Shown: piece by piece, positions 1 through 7,085 of the stretch | Position numbering within the stretch: position 1 is the first letter of the stretch | Layout: each line of letters opens with the position of its first letter | Notes under the pieces: generated by a model | Seen by the model: the letters and a program-made list of their open reading frames with translations, nothing else | The model's database searches: none | What the model was told of the DNA's origin: nothing | Origin: Paenibacillus sp. YN15 | GTDB taxonomy: Bacteria > Bacillota > Bacilli > Paenibacillales > NBRC-103111 | Assembly: GCF_003285005.1 (NCBI RefSeq) | Contig: NZ_QMFA01000051.1 | Coordinates: 1 to 49,406, forward strand | Length of the DNA: 49,406 nt | Direction of reading: 5' to 3' | Translations under genes and position numbers: made by a program

Positions 1-65
1 AGCTCAGTAGGTAGAGTGCATCCATGGTAAGGATGAGGTCACCGGTTCGATTCCGGTTGGAAGCT
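1..65 (+). tRNA. tRNA-Thr (GGT), 5' end cut off by window edge
   Basis: The gene begins inside the D arm at the window edge. The anticodon stem CATCC/GGATG encloses the 7-nt loop ATGGTAA, giving anticodon GGT. The T arm (ACCGG/CCGGT) and the 3' acceptor strand TGGAAGC are intact, and CCA is not encoded. It is the first of ten closely packed tRNA genes. Confidence 0.9.
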
Positions 66-73
66 TTGCAGTT

Positions 74-145
74 GGCCCGTTGGTCAAGGGGTTAAGACAC
101 CTCCCTTTCACGGAGGTAACAGGGGTTCGAATCCCCTACGGGTCA
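74..145 (+). tRNA. tRNA-Glu (TTC)
   Basis: The cloverleaf is complete, with acceptor GGCCCGT/ACGGGTC. The anticodon stem CCTCC/GGAGG carries loop CTTTCAC, so the anticodon is TTC. The T loop is TTCGAAT and CCA is not encoded. Confidence 0.95.
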
Positions 146-155
146 TACATATCCC

Positions 156-231
156 GGGCGCTTAGCTCAGCCGGGAGAGCATCTGCCTTACAAGCAGAGG
201 GTCGGGGGTTCGATCCCCTCAGCGCCCACCA
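156..231 (+). tRNA. tRNA-Val (TAC)
   Basis: Acceptor strands GGGCGCT and AGCGCCC pair. The anticodon loop CTTACAA gives anticodon TAC. The 3' CCA is encoded at 229-231. Confidence 0.95.
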
Positions 232-238
232 TTTGTAT

Positions 239-310
239 TGGGGATTAGCCAAGCGGTAAGGCAACGGACTTTGACTCCGTCATTCCTAGGTTCGAATCCT
301 AGATCCCCAG
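239..310 (+). tRNA. tRNA-Gln (TTG)
   Basis: Acceptor TGGGGAT/ATCCCCA is followed by discriminator G. The anticodon stem ACGGA/TCCGT holds loop CTTTGAC, anticodon TTG. CCA is not encoded. Confidence 0.95.
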
Positions 311-317
311 TTCTTAT

Positions 318-393
318 GAGCCATTAGCTCAGTCGGTAGAGCACCTGACTTTTAATCAGGGTGTCGTAGGTTCGAGTCCTACATGGCTCACCA
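318..393 (+). tRNA. tRNA-Lys (TTT)
   Basis: Acceptor GAGCCAT/ATGGCTC. The anticodon loop CTTTTAA gives TTT. CCA is encoded at 391-393. Confidence 0.95.
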
Positions 394-403
394 TTTGTTT
401 TAT

Positions 404-483
404 GCGCGTGTGGCGGAATTGGCAGACGCACTAGACTTAGGATCTAGCGGGCAACCGTGGGGGTTCAAGTCCCTCCACGCGCA
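404..483 (+). tRNA. tRNA-Leu (TAG)
   Basis: Acceptor GCGCGTG/CACGCGC. The anticodon stem CTAGA/TCTAG carries loop CTTAGGA, anticodon TAG. The variable arm is longer than in the neighbouring tRNAs, as expected for a class II tRNA. Confidence 0.94.
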
Positions 484-499
484 TCTTTATCTCTTTTTC

Positions 500-574
500 G
501 CGGACGTGGCTCAGTGGTAGAGCATCGCCTTGCCAAGGCGAGGGTCGAGGGTTCGAATCCCTTCGTCCGCTCCA
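500..574 (+). tRNA. tRNA-Gly (GCC)
   Basis: Acceptor GCGGACG/CGTCCGC. The anticodon loop TTGCCAA gives GCC. CCA is encoded at 572-574. Confidence 0.95.
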
Positions 575-577
575 TAT

Positions 578-651
578 GCACCCTTAGCTCAGCTGGATAG
601 AGCGTTTGACTACGAATCAAAAGGCCGGGAGTTCGAATCTCTCAGGGTGCG
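578..651 (+). tRNA. tRNA-Arg (ACG)
   Basis: Acceptor GCACCCT/AGGGTGC. The anticodon stem TTTGA/TCAAA holds loop CTACGAA, anticodon ACG (A34 expected to be edited to inosine). CCA is not encoded. Confidence 0.95.
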
Positions 652-665
652 TTTACAAAGCTTTA

Positions 666-742
666 CGGGACGTAGCTCAGCTTGGTAGAGCACCTGGTTT
701 GGGACCAGGGGGTCGCATGTTCAAATCGTGTCGTCCCGACCA
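666..742 (+). tRNA. tRNA-Pro (TGG)
   Basis: Acceptor CGGGACG/CGTCCCG. The anticodon loop TTTGGGA gives TGG. CCA is encoded at 740-742. Confidence 0.95.
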
Positions 743-755
743 TCAATCTTCATAT

Positions 756-826
756 GCGGGTGTAGTTCAATGGTAGAACTCCAGCCTTCCAAGCTGGTAG
801 CGTGGGTTCGATTCCCATCACCCGCT
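756..826 (+). tRNA. tRNA-Gly (TCC)
   Basis: Acceptor GCGGGTG/CACCCGC. The anticodon stem CCAGC/GCTGG holds loop CTTCCAA, anticodon TCC. It is the last tRNA of the array; accessory DNA starts soon after its 3' end. Confidence 0.95.
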
Positions 827-847
827 TTTCTAAATTAAAGAACCGCG

Positions 848-872
848 AAGCCTTGATGCATAAGGCTTTTTT
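848..872 (+). terminator. Terminator of the tRNA array
   Basis: AAGCCTT and AAGGCTT pair around a 7-nt loop and are followed by a run of T. It lies 22 nt after the last tRNA. The stretch 873-1044 holds no gene I can support; it contains the near-duplicate words TGTACCAAATG and TGTACCAATG at about 1013-1032. Confidence 0.75.
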
Positions 873-1044
873 GTTGTTTGAGGAGATACTACGGAGAGGA
901 TTTGAAGGACAAAAGGAAGACCTTTTGGGGCAAAGGCAAGATGTACTTGATGCTTCAAACATAAGCTTCAGTGGGTTACGAAAATAAGACTTTTGGCCGT
1001 GGAATCGAAAATGTACCAAATGTGTACCAATGAAAAAGAACGGG

Positions 1045-1081
1045 AAAGGCGGATGACACAGAATCGTGTTCATCCGCCTTT
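1045..1081. terminator. Strong hairpin, probable terminator between tRNA array and toxin gene
   Basis: A perfect 12-bp stem (AAAGGCGGATGA with its complement ending at 1081) surrounds a 13-nt loop that itself contains ACA/TGT. It sits about 80 nt downstream of the minus-strand toxin gene and is the best candidate for its transcription stop. The T-run is short, so efficiency is unclear. Confidence 0.5.
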
Positions 1082-1159
1082 ATTGGTAGCAATATCAATT
1101 GACTTGCCTTGGCCTGCTCAGAACCCCGCACCGCGGCGAAGGGAAAACAATCGTTTATA

Positions 1160-1621
1160 TTATTGGGTAGCCAAGAAGTGCTTAAGTTCGTCCTGATCCT
1201 GGATGGGATTTATATACTTCAAATTATATGCGGTCGAAATGGTTTGGAAGTCCTTGTCATTATTGCTGACTAATATAGCGTCGGTATGCAGTGCAGTGGC
1301 GGCAATTAGCACGTCAGGAAGCTTTACTTTTTTTTCATAGTGGTACGCCAATTTGGAGCGTATCTCACCGGAAAGGTTGGCAATCTCTCTGTTTACCTCG
1401 ACCACTTGATCTGAATCGTTTATAAACTCTTGAAGTAATAACTTCAGCTCATGATTGGTCGCAACTGAACTTACGGAAAGCAACTCAGCCTCGGTAATAA
1501 CGGACAGAAGTTTTTCGTGTTGCTCATTCTGCTGGAATAATTCCTCCATAAACCGAACTACAGGCGGAAACTCTCTGAAGAAGTATATACAAACATTCGT
1601 ATCAAATAAATATTTGCTCAA
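1160..1621 (-). CDS. PIN-domain (VapC-like) ribonuclease toxin
   Basis: A 153-residue PIN-fold protein, presumed to be an Mg-dependent endoribonuclease toxin. The expected acidic residues are visible: D7 in FDTN, E44 in TEAEL, D103 in LPDVLIAATA, and D122 in NNDKDF. The length is typical of VapC. Translation starts at a TTG whose last two bases overlap the TGA stop of the upstream gene, and a GGGAGG ribosome binding site lies about 9 nt before it, inside the upstream gene. The pair therefore forms a coupled toxin-antitoxin operon. The RNA target cannot be read from the sequence. It sits next to the tRNA array in a small accessory patch with a phage relic. Confidence 0.85.
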   Translation of the reverse strand: MSKYLFDTNVCIYFFREFPPVVRFMEELFQQNEQHEKLLSVITEAELLSVSSVATNHELKLLLQEFINDSDQVVEVNREIANLSGEIRSKLAYHYEKKVKLPDVLIAATALHTDAILVSNNDKDFQTISTAYNLKYINPIQDQDELKHFLATQ

Positions 1622-1899
1622 AGATGGCTGCCCTCCCTGTCTTCTTCCCCTTCTCTGTCCGCCAGGGCTTGAAATTCCTGCTTAATGGCAGGCGGAGTGT
1701 TTTTTAAAATACCGGCAGTTTTTCTAAGGATGCTGAGTCTTTGTTCACGCTTCAAGGTTTCATCAGCACGATATTGTTTTTCCAAGTGAATCACCATTCC
1801 CTGATCATTTTCATCGATTTTCATAGTTGCAAACCGTTTGGAGTTAATCAACCTTTGGAATTCCGCCAAAAAGAGTGAATGATCATAAATTTGTTTCAT
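1618..1899 (-). CDS. Probable antitoxin partner of the PIN toxin
   Basis: A small charged protein of 93 residues encoded directly upstream of the PIN toxin and overlapping it by 4 nt. I place the start at 1899 (MKQIYDHS), because GAGGTGAT lies at correct spacing before it; the frame is open further upstream to 1950 but without a better site. I do not recognise a named DNA-binding fold. The C-terminal half is rich in Lys, Arg and Glu (repeated R/K-E-Q patterns), as is usual for a toxin-neutralising region. The antitoxin role rests on position, coupling and size, not on family recognition. Confidence 0.65.
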   Translation of the reverse strand: MKQIYDHSLFLAEFQRLINSKRFATMKIDENDQGMVIHLEKQYRADETLKREQRLSILRKTAGILKNTPPAIKQEFQALADREGEEDREGSHL

Positions 1900-2059
1900 T
1901 GAATAGATCACCTCACCATATTTTCGTCGTTCCTGGTATTCTACATTCATACCTCTGGTCAGGGCATTGACTTACCATATCTACATTATATCCGATAATG
2001 ACATATAGAGATACCACTGACTCACTTGGTGCATTGTAAAGCCGCCGCTACGACTCTAT

Positions 2060-2438
2060 TTCCTCCAGGCAAGAGTTGTACACGTTCAGAATAGCAGTAA
2101 TGATGCCATGGCTTTTGAAGCCTCCATCCAGCAAATTGACCGTACGTTGGGTCAGAGTGTCGGCCGGTTTAGGATGTGGTCCAAGGAAAACGTCGCGGCC
2201 TTGGCATGTCTTGGTTGGAAGCGGCAATGTATGGAGCGGTTTACGCTAACCTGATCAGCGGCTTTAGCCGCGGAACCGAAGAGACGGCGCAACATACCCA
2301 GGACTTGCTCGAAGCGTCTGCTGTCGTAGCATCCTCTACCGGACGAACCATGGAACGAATTCGGTCAGGCTTGCTGGGCAAGACCGGAGCCATTGAGGAC
2401 TTGGGGATTAGCGTCAATATCGCAACCCAACCTACTCT
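2060..2438 (+). pseudogene. Relic of a phage tail tape-measure gene, frameshifted
   Basis: The first part reads in one frame (NDAMAFEASIQQIDRTLG) and the rest in another (MSWLEAAMYGAVYANLISGF then ASTGRTMERIRSGLLG and AIEDLGISVNI). Together they match the order of conserved blocks I know from Siphoviridae-type tape-measure proteins. The frame changes near 2200, no start codon with a ribosome binding site precedes it, and the gene is a short internal piece of a protein that normally exceeds 600 residues. The homology ends abruptly at about 2430, where a 179-bp repeat element begins; the apparent coding beyond is repeat DNA. It is a decayed prophage remnant. Confidence 0.75.
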
Positions 2439-2617
2439 CCGGACAGAGAATCTGTTATTCAGCGAAAAAATCGAGTTTTTCCGGCTGGGCGGACTGAGAG
2501 GCCGTTATTTGGCGAAAATGAGTCAGTTTGGGCAGCTTTACGAAACAATAACGCATCGTGTGTCCGCGAAAACTATAAAATCACGTAAATGAGAGAAATA
2601 ACGGCTGTACGGTCCGC
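2439..2617. repeat. 179-bp palindromic repeat element, copy 1
   Basis: The element holds four 19-bp units of the form GCGGAC-7nt-CCGTTA. Two are on the plus strand (2439-2457, 2489-2507) and two on the minus strand (2549-2567, 2599-2617). Unit starts are 50, 60 and 50 bp apart. The copy at 16025-16203 has exactly the same unit number, orientation and spacing. Unit 2549-2567 is identical to unit 16135-16153. Spacers are diverged apart from GAAAA after the third unit and A-run/T-run pairs in the first spacer. It is inserted in or abuts the tape-measure relic. Confidence 0.85.
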
Positions 2618-2706
2618 ATAATGGAGGCTGTTTGCCTGCCGGCAAGAACCGTCCAGCTTCGCGGCGCTGTTCCGGTAATTATCAAATAACCTTCACGATT
2701 TGGCGA

Positions 2707-2749
2707 TTTGGAAGGAGGCGCTTTTTGCTATAATTGAAAATGATAATCA
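2707..2749 (+). promoter_or_regulatory. Promoter with Fur box upstream of the AraC-type regulator
   Basis: A consensus -10 TATAAT lies at 2729-2734; the best -35 (TTTGGA, 2707-2712) is weak, with 16-nt spacing. Immediately downstream, 2735-2749 reads TGAAAATGATAATCA, which matches the Fur 7-1-7 consensus TGATAAT-N-ATTATCA at 12 of 14 positions. Placement over the start region fits iron-dependent repression. The 2618-2706 stretch holds nothing else I can identify. Confidence 0.7.
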
Positions 2750-2824
2750 ATATACTTGATGCGGCCATACTATATTCGCTTCCATTGTTTACGCGAAGGC
2801 AGGCAGAGGAGGTTGTTTCCAGGC

Positions 2825-3634
2825 ATGAATATCAATGAAATCATGGAAGAGTACACGGCGGAGCCGATAATGATCCTGCCGACCTACTACCGCCGGCATC
2901 CTGTAGGCTATGTGGAACCGGGCTACCTGACAACAGTATCGGCCTTCCTCTTTCCGGTGAAGGGAGAGGGATACTTCAAGCTGGACAACCAGTCCTTCCG
3001 TTTCCGCCCGGGAATGGTGATTCACGGCTGCCCCGGCAAATGGCTTACCTCCGGTAATTTAACGGACAAGCCTTTAGAATTCTACATTATGTATTACCGT
3101 CATGAGAAGGATAGCGACGGCTACATGCATCGGGCGTATGAGATGGAGATCGGCTCCTGCCCCAGTCTATTTGCCACCCTCAAAATGCTGGCGGATGTGT
3201 CCAAACACCTGGATACCTTCTCCAAGTTTCAGGCCAAAACGCTGGTGTACACTGTGCTCTCTGAGCTGTTCGGCATCATGAAAAGCTCCCAAAATAACGA
3301 AATCCAAAGTATTGTTGAGGAAGCGAGAGGGTACATCGAATTCCACCATATGCGCCAGCACACTCTTTGCGATTTGGCCGGACGGTATGGGATGTGCCCC
3401 AAATATTTCTCCGAGGTATTCAAAAAATATACCGGCATCAGTCCCATCGATTATTTGATTGCGTACCGGATGAAGGAGGCCCACCGCCTGTTGACGTCCA
3501 CCTGCGCCACCGTAAAGGAAATTGCCGAAATGGTGGGCTACACCGATGCCTATTACTTCAGCAGGCTTTTCAAAAAACAGTTTGGCCTTGCCCCTACCCA
3601 ACTCCGCGCGCTCCCCATTGAACAGGCCAACTAA
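2825..3634 (+). CDS. AraC-family transcriptional regulator of the iron-uptake locus
   Basis: A 269-residue regulator. The N-terminal part (about 20-125) looks like a cupin/AraC-type sensing domain (phrases FLFPVKGEGYFKLDNQ and RFRPGMVIHG). The C-terminal 100 residues hold the double helix-turn-helix (LCDLAGRYGMCPKYFSEVFK, then VKEIAEMVGYTDAYYFSRLF). I chose ATG 2825 because AGAGGAGG ends 12 nt before it; an in-frame extension to 2756 has no ribosome binding site and would overlap the Fur box. By analogy with AraC-type activators of siderophore uptake such as Btr of Bacillus subtilis, it probably activates the adjacent transport operons when a ferric siderophore or breakdown product is present. 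The ligand is inferred. Confidence 0.85.
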   Translation: MNINEIMEEYTAEPIMILPTYYRRHPVGYVEPGYLTTVSAFLFPVKGEGYFKLDNQSFRFRPGMVIHGCPGKWLTSGNLTDKPLEFYIMYYRHEKDSDGYMHRAYEMEIGSCPSLFATLKMLADVSKHLDTFSKFQAKTLVYTVLSELFGIMKSSQNNEIQSIVEEARGYIEFHHMRQHTLCDLAGRYGMCPKYFSEVFKKYTGISPIDYLIAYRMKEAHRLLTSTCATVKEIAEMVGYTDAYYFSRLFKKQFGLAPTQLRALPIEQAN

Positions 3635-3793
3635 AAACGATCCCCCAAAAGCGACGAGATGCTTCGCCGAAGGGAATTCCGAATACTTTTGGGGAAGCTC
3701 CCGGAATGAAAGGGAAATTGTCCATCCTTGGTTCAGGAAATCCTCCATTTCTCTCACTCTATGCACATGCTAGAATGCTTTATATATTGCAAT

Positions 3794-3808
3794 TGCGAAT
3801 CGTTATCA
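3794..3808 (+). promoter_or_regulatory. Fur box upstream of the first receptor gene
   Basis: TGCGAATCGTTATCA matches the 7-1-7 Fur consensus at 11 of 14 positions and lies 53 nt before the receptor start. Candidate -10 sequences (TAGAAT at 3771, TATATT at 3783) lie just upstream. The 3635-3793 stretch carries no gene; it contains the inverted repeat CCCCAAAAG (3643) / CTTTTGGGG (3686) without a T-run. Confidence 0.65.
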
Positions 3809-3861
3809 ATGAGGAGAGTTGCAAAATAGAGAATCTGCATTCAAAAAGTGGAGGGATTGGA

Positions 3862-4887
3862 TTGAAGAAGCTATTGGCATTATGCTTGACATTTGCATTT
3901 GCAGCTGGACTGATGGCTGGCTGCGGCGGTAAGGAAGCTGCCGAGAACGGAGATAATGCGGCTGCCGGAGCAAGTCCTGCCGCATCCGTTGCGGCCAGTG
4001 CAAGCCCTGCTGCCTCTGCAGCTCCGAAGACAGAAGCGGCTGCATTCCCGCTGACATACAAGGATGCGCTGGGCAACGAGATAGTGATTAAGGAACGGCC
4101 GAAGCGCGTAGCTGTCGCCTTCTTCCACTTCCTCGAACCGTGGTTTTCCTTGGACGTAACCCCCGTTGCGGCCGACAATGCAAGCTCTCTGTTCGGCTTC
4201 CTCTCCTTCCAGCCTTTTCTCAAGGAGCAAGCCAATGTTCTGGATCTGGGCAGCCCCGTCAGTGTGGAAAAGGTGCTGGAATCGAAGCCTGACCTGATCA
4301 TTGCTGCTACCCCTTACAATGACAAGATTATGGACCAATTGAAGCAGATTGCCCCGGTAGTAGTATTCAAGAATGACCTGGACTGGAAAGGCCGCCTGCT
4401 GGAATTCTCCAAGCTCATCGGCGAGCCCAAGAAGGGCCAAGACAAGGTGGACGAAATCGAAAAGCTGATCGCCGCCAACCGGGAGAAGCTGGCTGCCAAG
4501 AAGGATGAGACCGTGGCCTTCATTTCCTTTAACAATAAAGGCACCTATACAGCCTTCGGCTTGGACCGCTGCGTTGCCTTCTATGACAAAACAGCCGGCC
4601 TGGGCCTGACACCGCCTGCCAACTATCCTGCTGTGCACGGCAAGGATAATATCTTTACCTTGGAAGGGCTGCTGCAGCTCAACCCCAGCTACATCTTCCT
4701 GTGGGATGATATGACCAGCAACTCTGAAGAGACCACTCTGGAGGAGTTGAAGAAAAATCCTGTCTGGAATACGCTGACCGCCGTCAAGAACAATCACGTG
4801 TTTATCATTGACCGCGCAGCTTTCTCCGCTGGCCCTCTGGGTGTGGAATACGGCGTGAAAGCCATCAGCGAATTCATGCTGAAATAA
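3862..4887 (+). CDS. Ferric-siderophore-binding lipoprotein 1 (FeuA/FhuD-like, class III SBP)
   Basis: The receptor component of an iron-siderophore ABC importer, 341 residues. The TTG start at 3862 (LKKLLALCLT) follows a GGAGGG site and gives a proper signal peptide ending in the lipobox LMAG-C, so the protein is anchored outside the membrane. Starts further upstream would destroy the signal peptide. A low-complexity Ala/Ser/Pro linker (about 35-65) precedes the periplasmic-binding fold (PKRVAVAFFHFLEPWFSLDVTP through NNHVFIIDRAAF). A Fur box lies upstream and two FecCD permeases follow. A weak hairpin (AAACAGG 4906 / CCTGTTT 4937) after the stop could reduce read-through into the permease genes. 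The siderophore is unknown. Confidence 0.9.
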   Translation: MKKLLALCLTFAFAAGLMAGCGGKEAAENGDNAAAGASPAASVAASASPAASAAPKTEAAAFPLTYKDALGNEIVIKERPKRVAVAFFHFLEPWFSLDVTPVAADNASSLFGFLSFQPFLKEQANVLDLGSPVSVEKVLESKPDLIIAATPYNDKIMDQLKQIAPVVVFKNDLDWKGRLLEFSKLIGEPKKGQDKVDEIEKLIAANREKLAAKKDETVAFISFNNKGTYTAFGLDRCVAFYDKTAGLGLTPPANYPAVHGKDNIFTLEGLLQLNPSYIFLWDDMTSNSEETTLEELKKNPVWNTLTAVKNNHVFIIDRAAFSAGPLGVEYGVKAISEFMLK

Positions 4888-4985
4888 TGAAAACCCAACA
4901 GAATCAAACAGGTATCCGTCCAGGTAAAGGGCGGGGCCTGTTTTGGCATATTGTCCATGGGGTTATGGCGTAGGAGGCAACAGGA

Positions 4986-6029
4986 ATGAACCGCGAGGCA
5001 GCAAAAATGCTGGCAGTTCCCGGGGCTGTCAAAATGAAAATCCATACCGGCTGGCTGATTATCCTGGCCGGGTTTGCCGTATTGTTAATCGGTATGCTCT
5101 ATTCCGTTTCCAAAGGCTCCATGCCCATTCCTCTTCAAGTGGCATGGGATGCGGTATTTCACCGGGATGAGACCAATCCCCAGCACATGGTCATCTATAA
5201 TCTGCGTCTGCCCCGGGTCATCGCCAGCGCCTTAATCGGCGCTTCCTTCGGTGTGGCGGGAGCCCTGATGCAGGGCATGACCCGCAATCCCATGGCGGAT
5301 GCAGGCTTGATGGGCTTAAACGCAGGAGCGGGATTCATGCTGTCCATCTGCTTTGCGTTTTTTTCCGGAATCTCCTATCTGCAGATTATTCTTCTCTCCT
5401 TTGCTGGTGCGGCCATGGGCGCCGGATTGGTGTACGGCATTGCATCTCTGCAGCGGGGCGGGGCATCTCCCATGCGGCTGGTGCTGGCGGGGGCGGCGGT
5501 GACGGCGCTATTGACTGCGCTTAGCCAAAGCATTGCCATCTATTTTAACGTGGCGCGGAGTCTGATGTTCTGGACCTCCGGCGGCGTGGCGGGAAGCGAC
5601 TGGAGCCAGTTGAAGCTGGCGGTGCCCATTACTATAGCGGCCATCATCGGCGCCATGCTGCTCTCCCGCTCCGTATCGCTGATGAACCTGGGCGAGGATG
5701 TGGCCCAGGGGTTGGGGCTGAGAACAGCGGCGGTTAAAACCATCGGAACGATTCTGGTGCTTCTTTTGGCAGGGGCGTCTGTCGCTGTAGTGGGAGCGGT
5801 GGGATTTATCGGCCTGGTGGTGCCTCATGTATGCCGGGCGCTGGTGGGAGTGGATTACCGCTACATTATTCCCGCCTCTGCGGTATTCGGCGCGCTGCTC
5901 TTGGTGGCGGCGGATTTGGTGGCGAGAACCATCAATCCGCCTTCAGAAATCCCCATCGGTGCGCTGGTGGCCTTGATCGGCGTGCCCTTCTTCCTTTATC
6001 TGGCCCGCAAGCAAAGGAGGGCCGGCTAA
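4986..6029 (+). CDS. FecCD-type iron-siderophore permease, system 1, first subunit
   Basis: A 347-residue integral membrane permease of the BtuC/FecCD family, forming half of the translocation channel. Family blocks are clear: LRLPRVIASALIGASFGVAG, MQGMTRNPMADAGLMGLNAG, GAVGFIGLVVPHVCR, and the C-terminal PPSEIPIGALVALIGVPFFL. Length and hydrophobicity fit about nine to ten membrane helices. Start ATG 4986 has TAGGAGG 9 nt upstream. It is followed after 2 nt by its partner permease. Confidence 0.93.
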   Translation: MNREAAKMLAVPGAVKMKIHTGWLIILAGFAVLLIGMLYSVSKGSMPIPLQVAWDAVFHRDETNPQHMVIYNLRLPRVIASALIGASFGVAGALMQGMTRNPMADAGLMGLNAGAGFMLSICFAFFSGISYLQIILLSFAGAAMGAGLVYGIASLQRGGASPMRLVLAGAAVTALLTALSQSIAIYFNVARSLMFWTSGGVAGSDWSQLKLAVPITIAAIIGAMLLSRSVSLMNLGEDVAQGLGLRTAAVKTIGTILVLLLAGASVAVVGAVGFIGLVVPHVCRALVGVDYRYIIPASAVFGALLLVAADLVARTINPPSEIPIGALVALIGVPFFLYLARKQRRAG

Positions 6030-6031
6030 AG

Positions 6032-7072
6032 ATGGCACAAATCGGCTTAACCATGGAGCAGTACCGCAGGAGGATCATTCGCCGGAATGTGGTGGTGGCA
6101 GTGGTAATCGCTCTCCTGCTGGCCATTTCATTTGTCATCAGCATGAACACGGGATTTTCCCGGCTGACGCCGCTGGATACCATCCGGACCTTGTTCGGAG
6201 GAGGCACGGAAAAAGAAAATATGGTGCTGTTCCAATTCCGTCTGCCCCGTATTGTCCTCTCCCTGCTGGTGGGAGCGGGTTTGGGTTTGGCCGGCTGCAT
6301 CATACAGGGAGTGGCCCGCAATCCGTTGGCCGATCCGGGTTTGCTCGGCATCAATGCAGGCGCCGGATTAATGGTGCTGCTGTTTATTATGTTGGCGGGC
6401 GCCAAATCCACCGGCTCCATTTTTCTGCTGCCGGTATTGGCCTTGGCCGGAGCGGCTGTGGCCGCTGTGCTGATTTATGTTTTCGCCTATAAACGGGGGG
6501 AAGGAATCAGCCCGCTGCGGCTCATTCTGGTGGGGATTGCCCTGCAGGCGGGCATTACCTCGGCCATGACTGTGCTGGTCATGAGCTTGGATGAAGCCCA
6601 ATTCGATTTTCTGGTGCAATGGCAGGCGGGCAGTATTTGGGGCTCGAACTGGAAGTTTGTATGGGCGCTTTTGCCCTGGCTGATTGTGCTTGTGCCGTAT
6701 GTATGGTCCAAGGCCCGGATGCTGGACGCTCTGAACCTGGGGGATGAGGTGGCAGGCGGCCTGGGCGCCCGGGTGGAGAAGGAGCGGCGCAGCCTGCTTA
6801 TGGCAGCGGTGGGATTGGCGGCCTCCTGCGTGGCGGTCAGCGGCAGCATCAGCTTTGTAGGGCTGATTGCTCCGCATCTGGCCAAAATGCTCACCGGGAC
6901 CCGCCATCATGTCCTCCTTCCCATCTCGGCTTTAACGGGAGCGCTGATTGTGTCCGCCGCCGATACCCTTGGACGGATTGTGGTCAGTCCCGACGAGCTC
7001 CCCGCAGGCCTGGTTGTAGCGGTGGTCGGGGGACCCTATTTCCTTTACCTGTTAATCCGCAGCGGCAGATAA
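6032..7072 (+). CDS. FecCD-type iron-siderophore permease, system 1, second subunit
   Basis: The second FecCD channel subunit, 346 residues. It has the family motifs FRLPRIVLSLLVGAGLGLAG, IIQGVARNPLADPGLLGINA, GSISFVGLIAPHLAKMLTG, and SPDELPAGLVVAVVGGPYFL. I chose ATG 6032, where AAAGGAGG (6013-6020) precedes at suitable spacing within the end of the upstream gene; the frame is open far upstream but only as an overlap of that gene. No ATPase gene follows in this half of the locus; the only ATPase is at 14993. Confidence 0.93.
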   Translation: MAQIGLTMEQYRRRIIRRNVVVAVVIALLLAISFVISMNTGFSRLTPLDTIRTLFGGGTEKENMVLFQFRLPRIVLSLLVGAGLGLAGCIIQGVARNPLADPGLLGINAGAGLMVLLFIMLAGAKSTGSIFLLPVLALAGAAVAAVLIYVFAYKRGEGISPLRLILVGIALQAGITSAMTVLVMSLDEAQFDFLVQWQAGSIWGSNWKFVWALLPWLIVLVPYVWSKARMLDALNLGDEVAGGLGARVEKERRSLLMAAVGLAASCVAVSGSISFVGLIAPHLAKMLTGTRHHVLLPISALTGALIVSAADTLGRIVVSPDELPAGLVVAVVGGPYFLYLLIRSGR

Positions 7073-7085
7073 TCCTTTATATTTG

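Noticed and set aside
750-1073. Minus-strand frame ending in MGIEPTLPAWKAG
   Set aside because: The recognisable end is the reverse complement of tRNA-Gly read as protein, a common false gene call; no ribosome binding site supports it.
2430-2592. C-terminal continuation of the tape-measure frame
   Set aside because: This part is the 179-bp repeat element read as protein by chance.
5831-6031. In-frame N-terminal extension of the second FecCD permease
   Set aside because: It overlaps the end of the first permease in another frame, adds non-family sequence, and a good ribosome binding site exists before ATG 6032.
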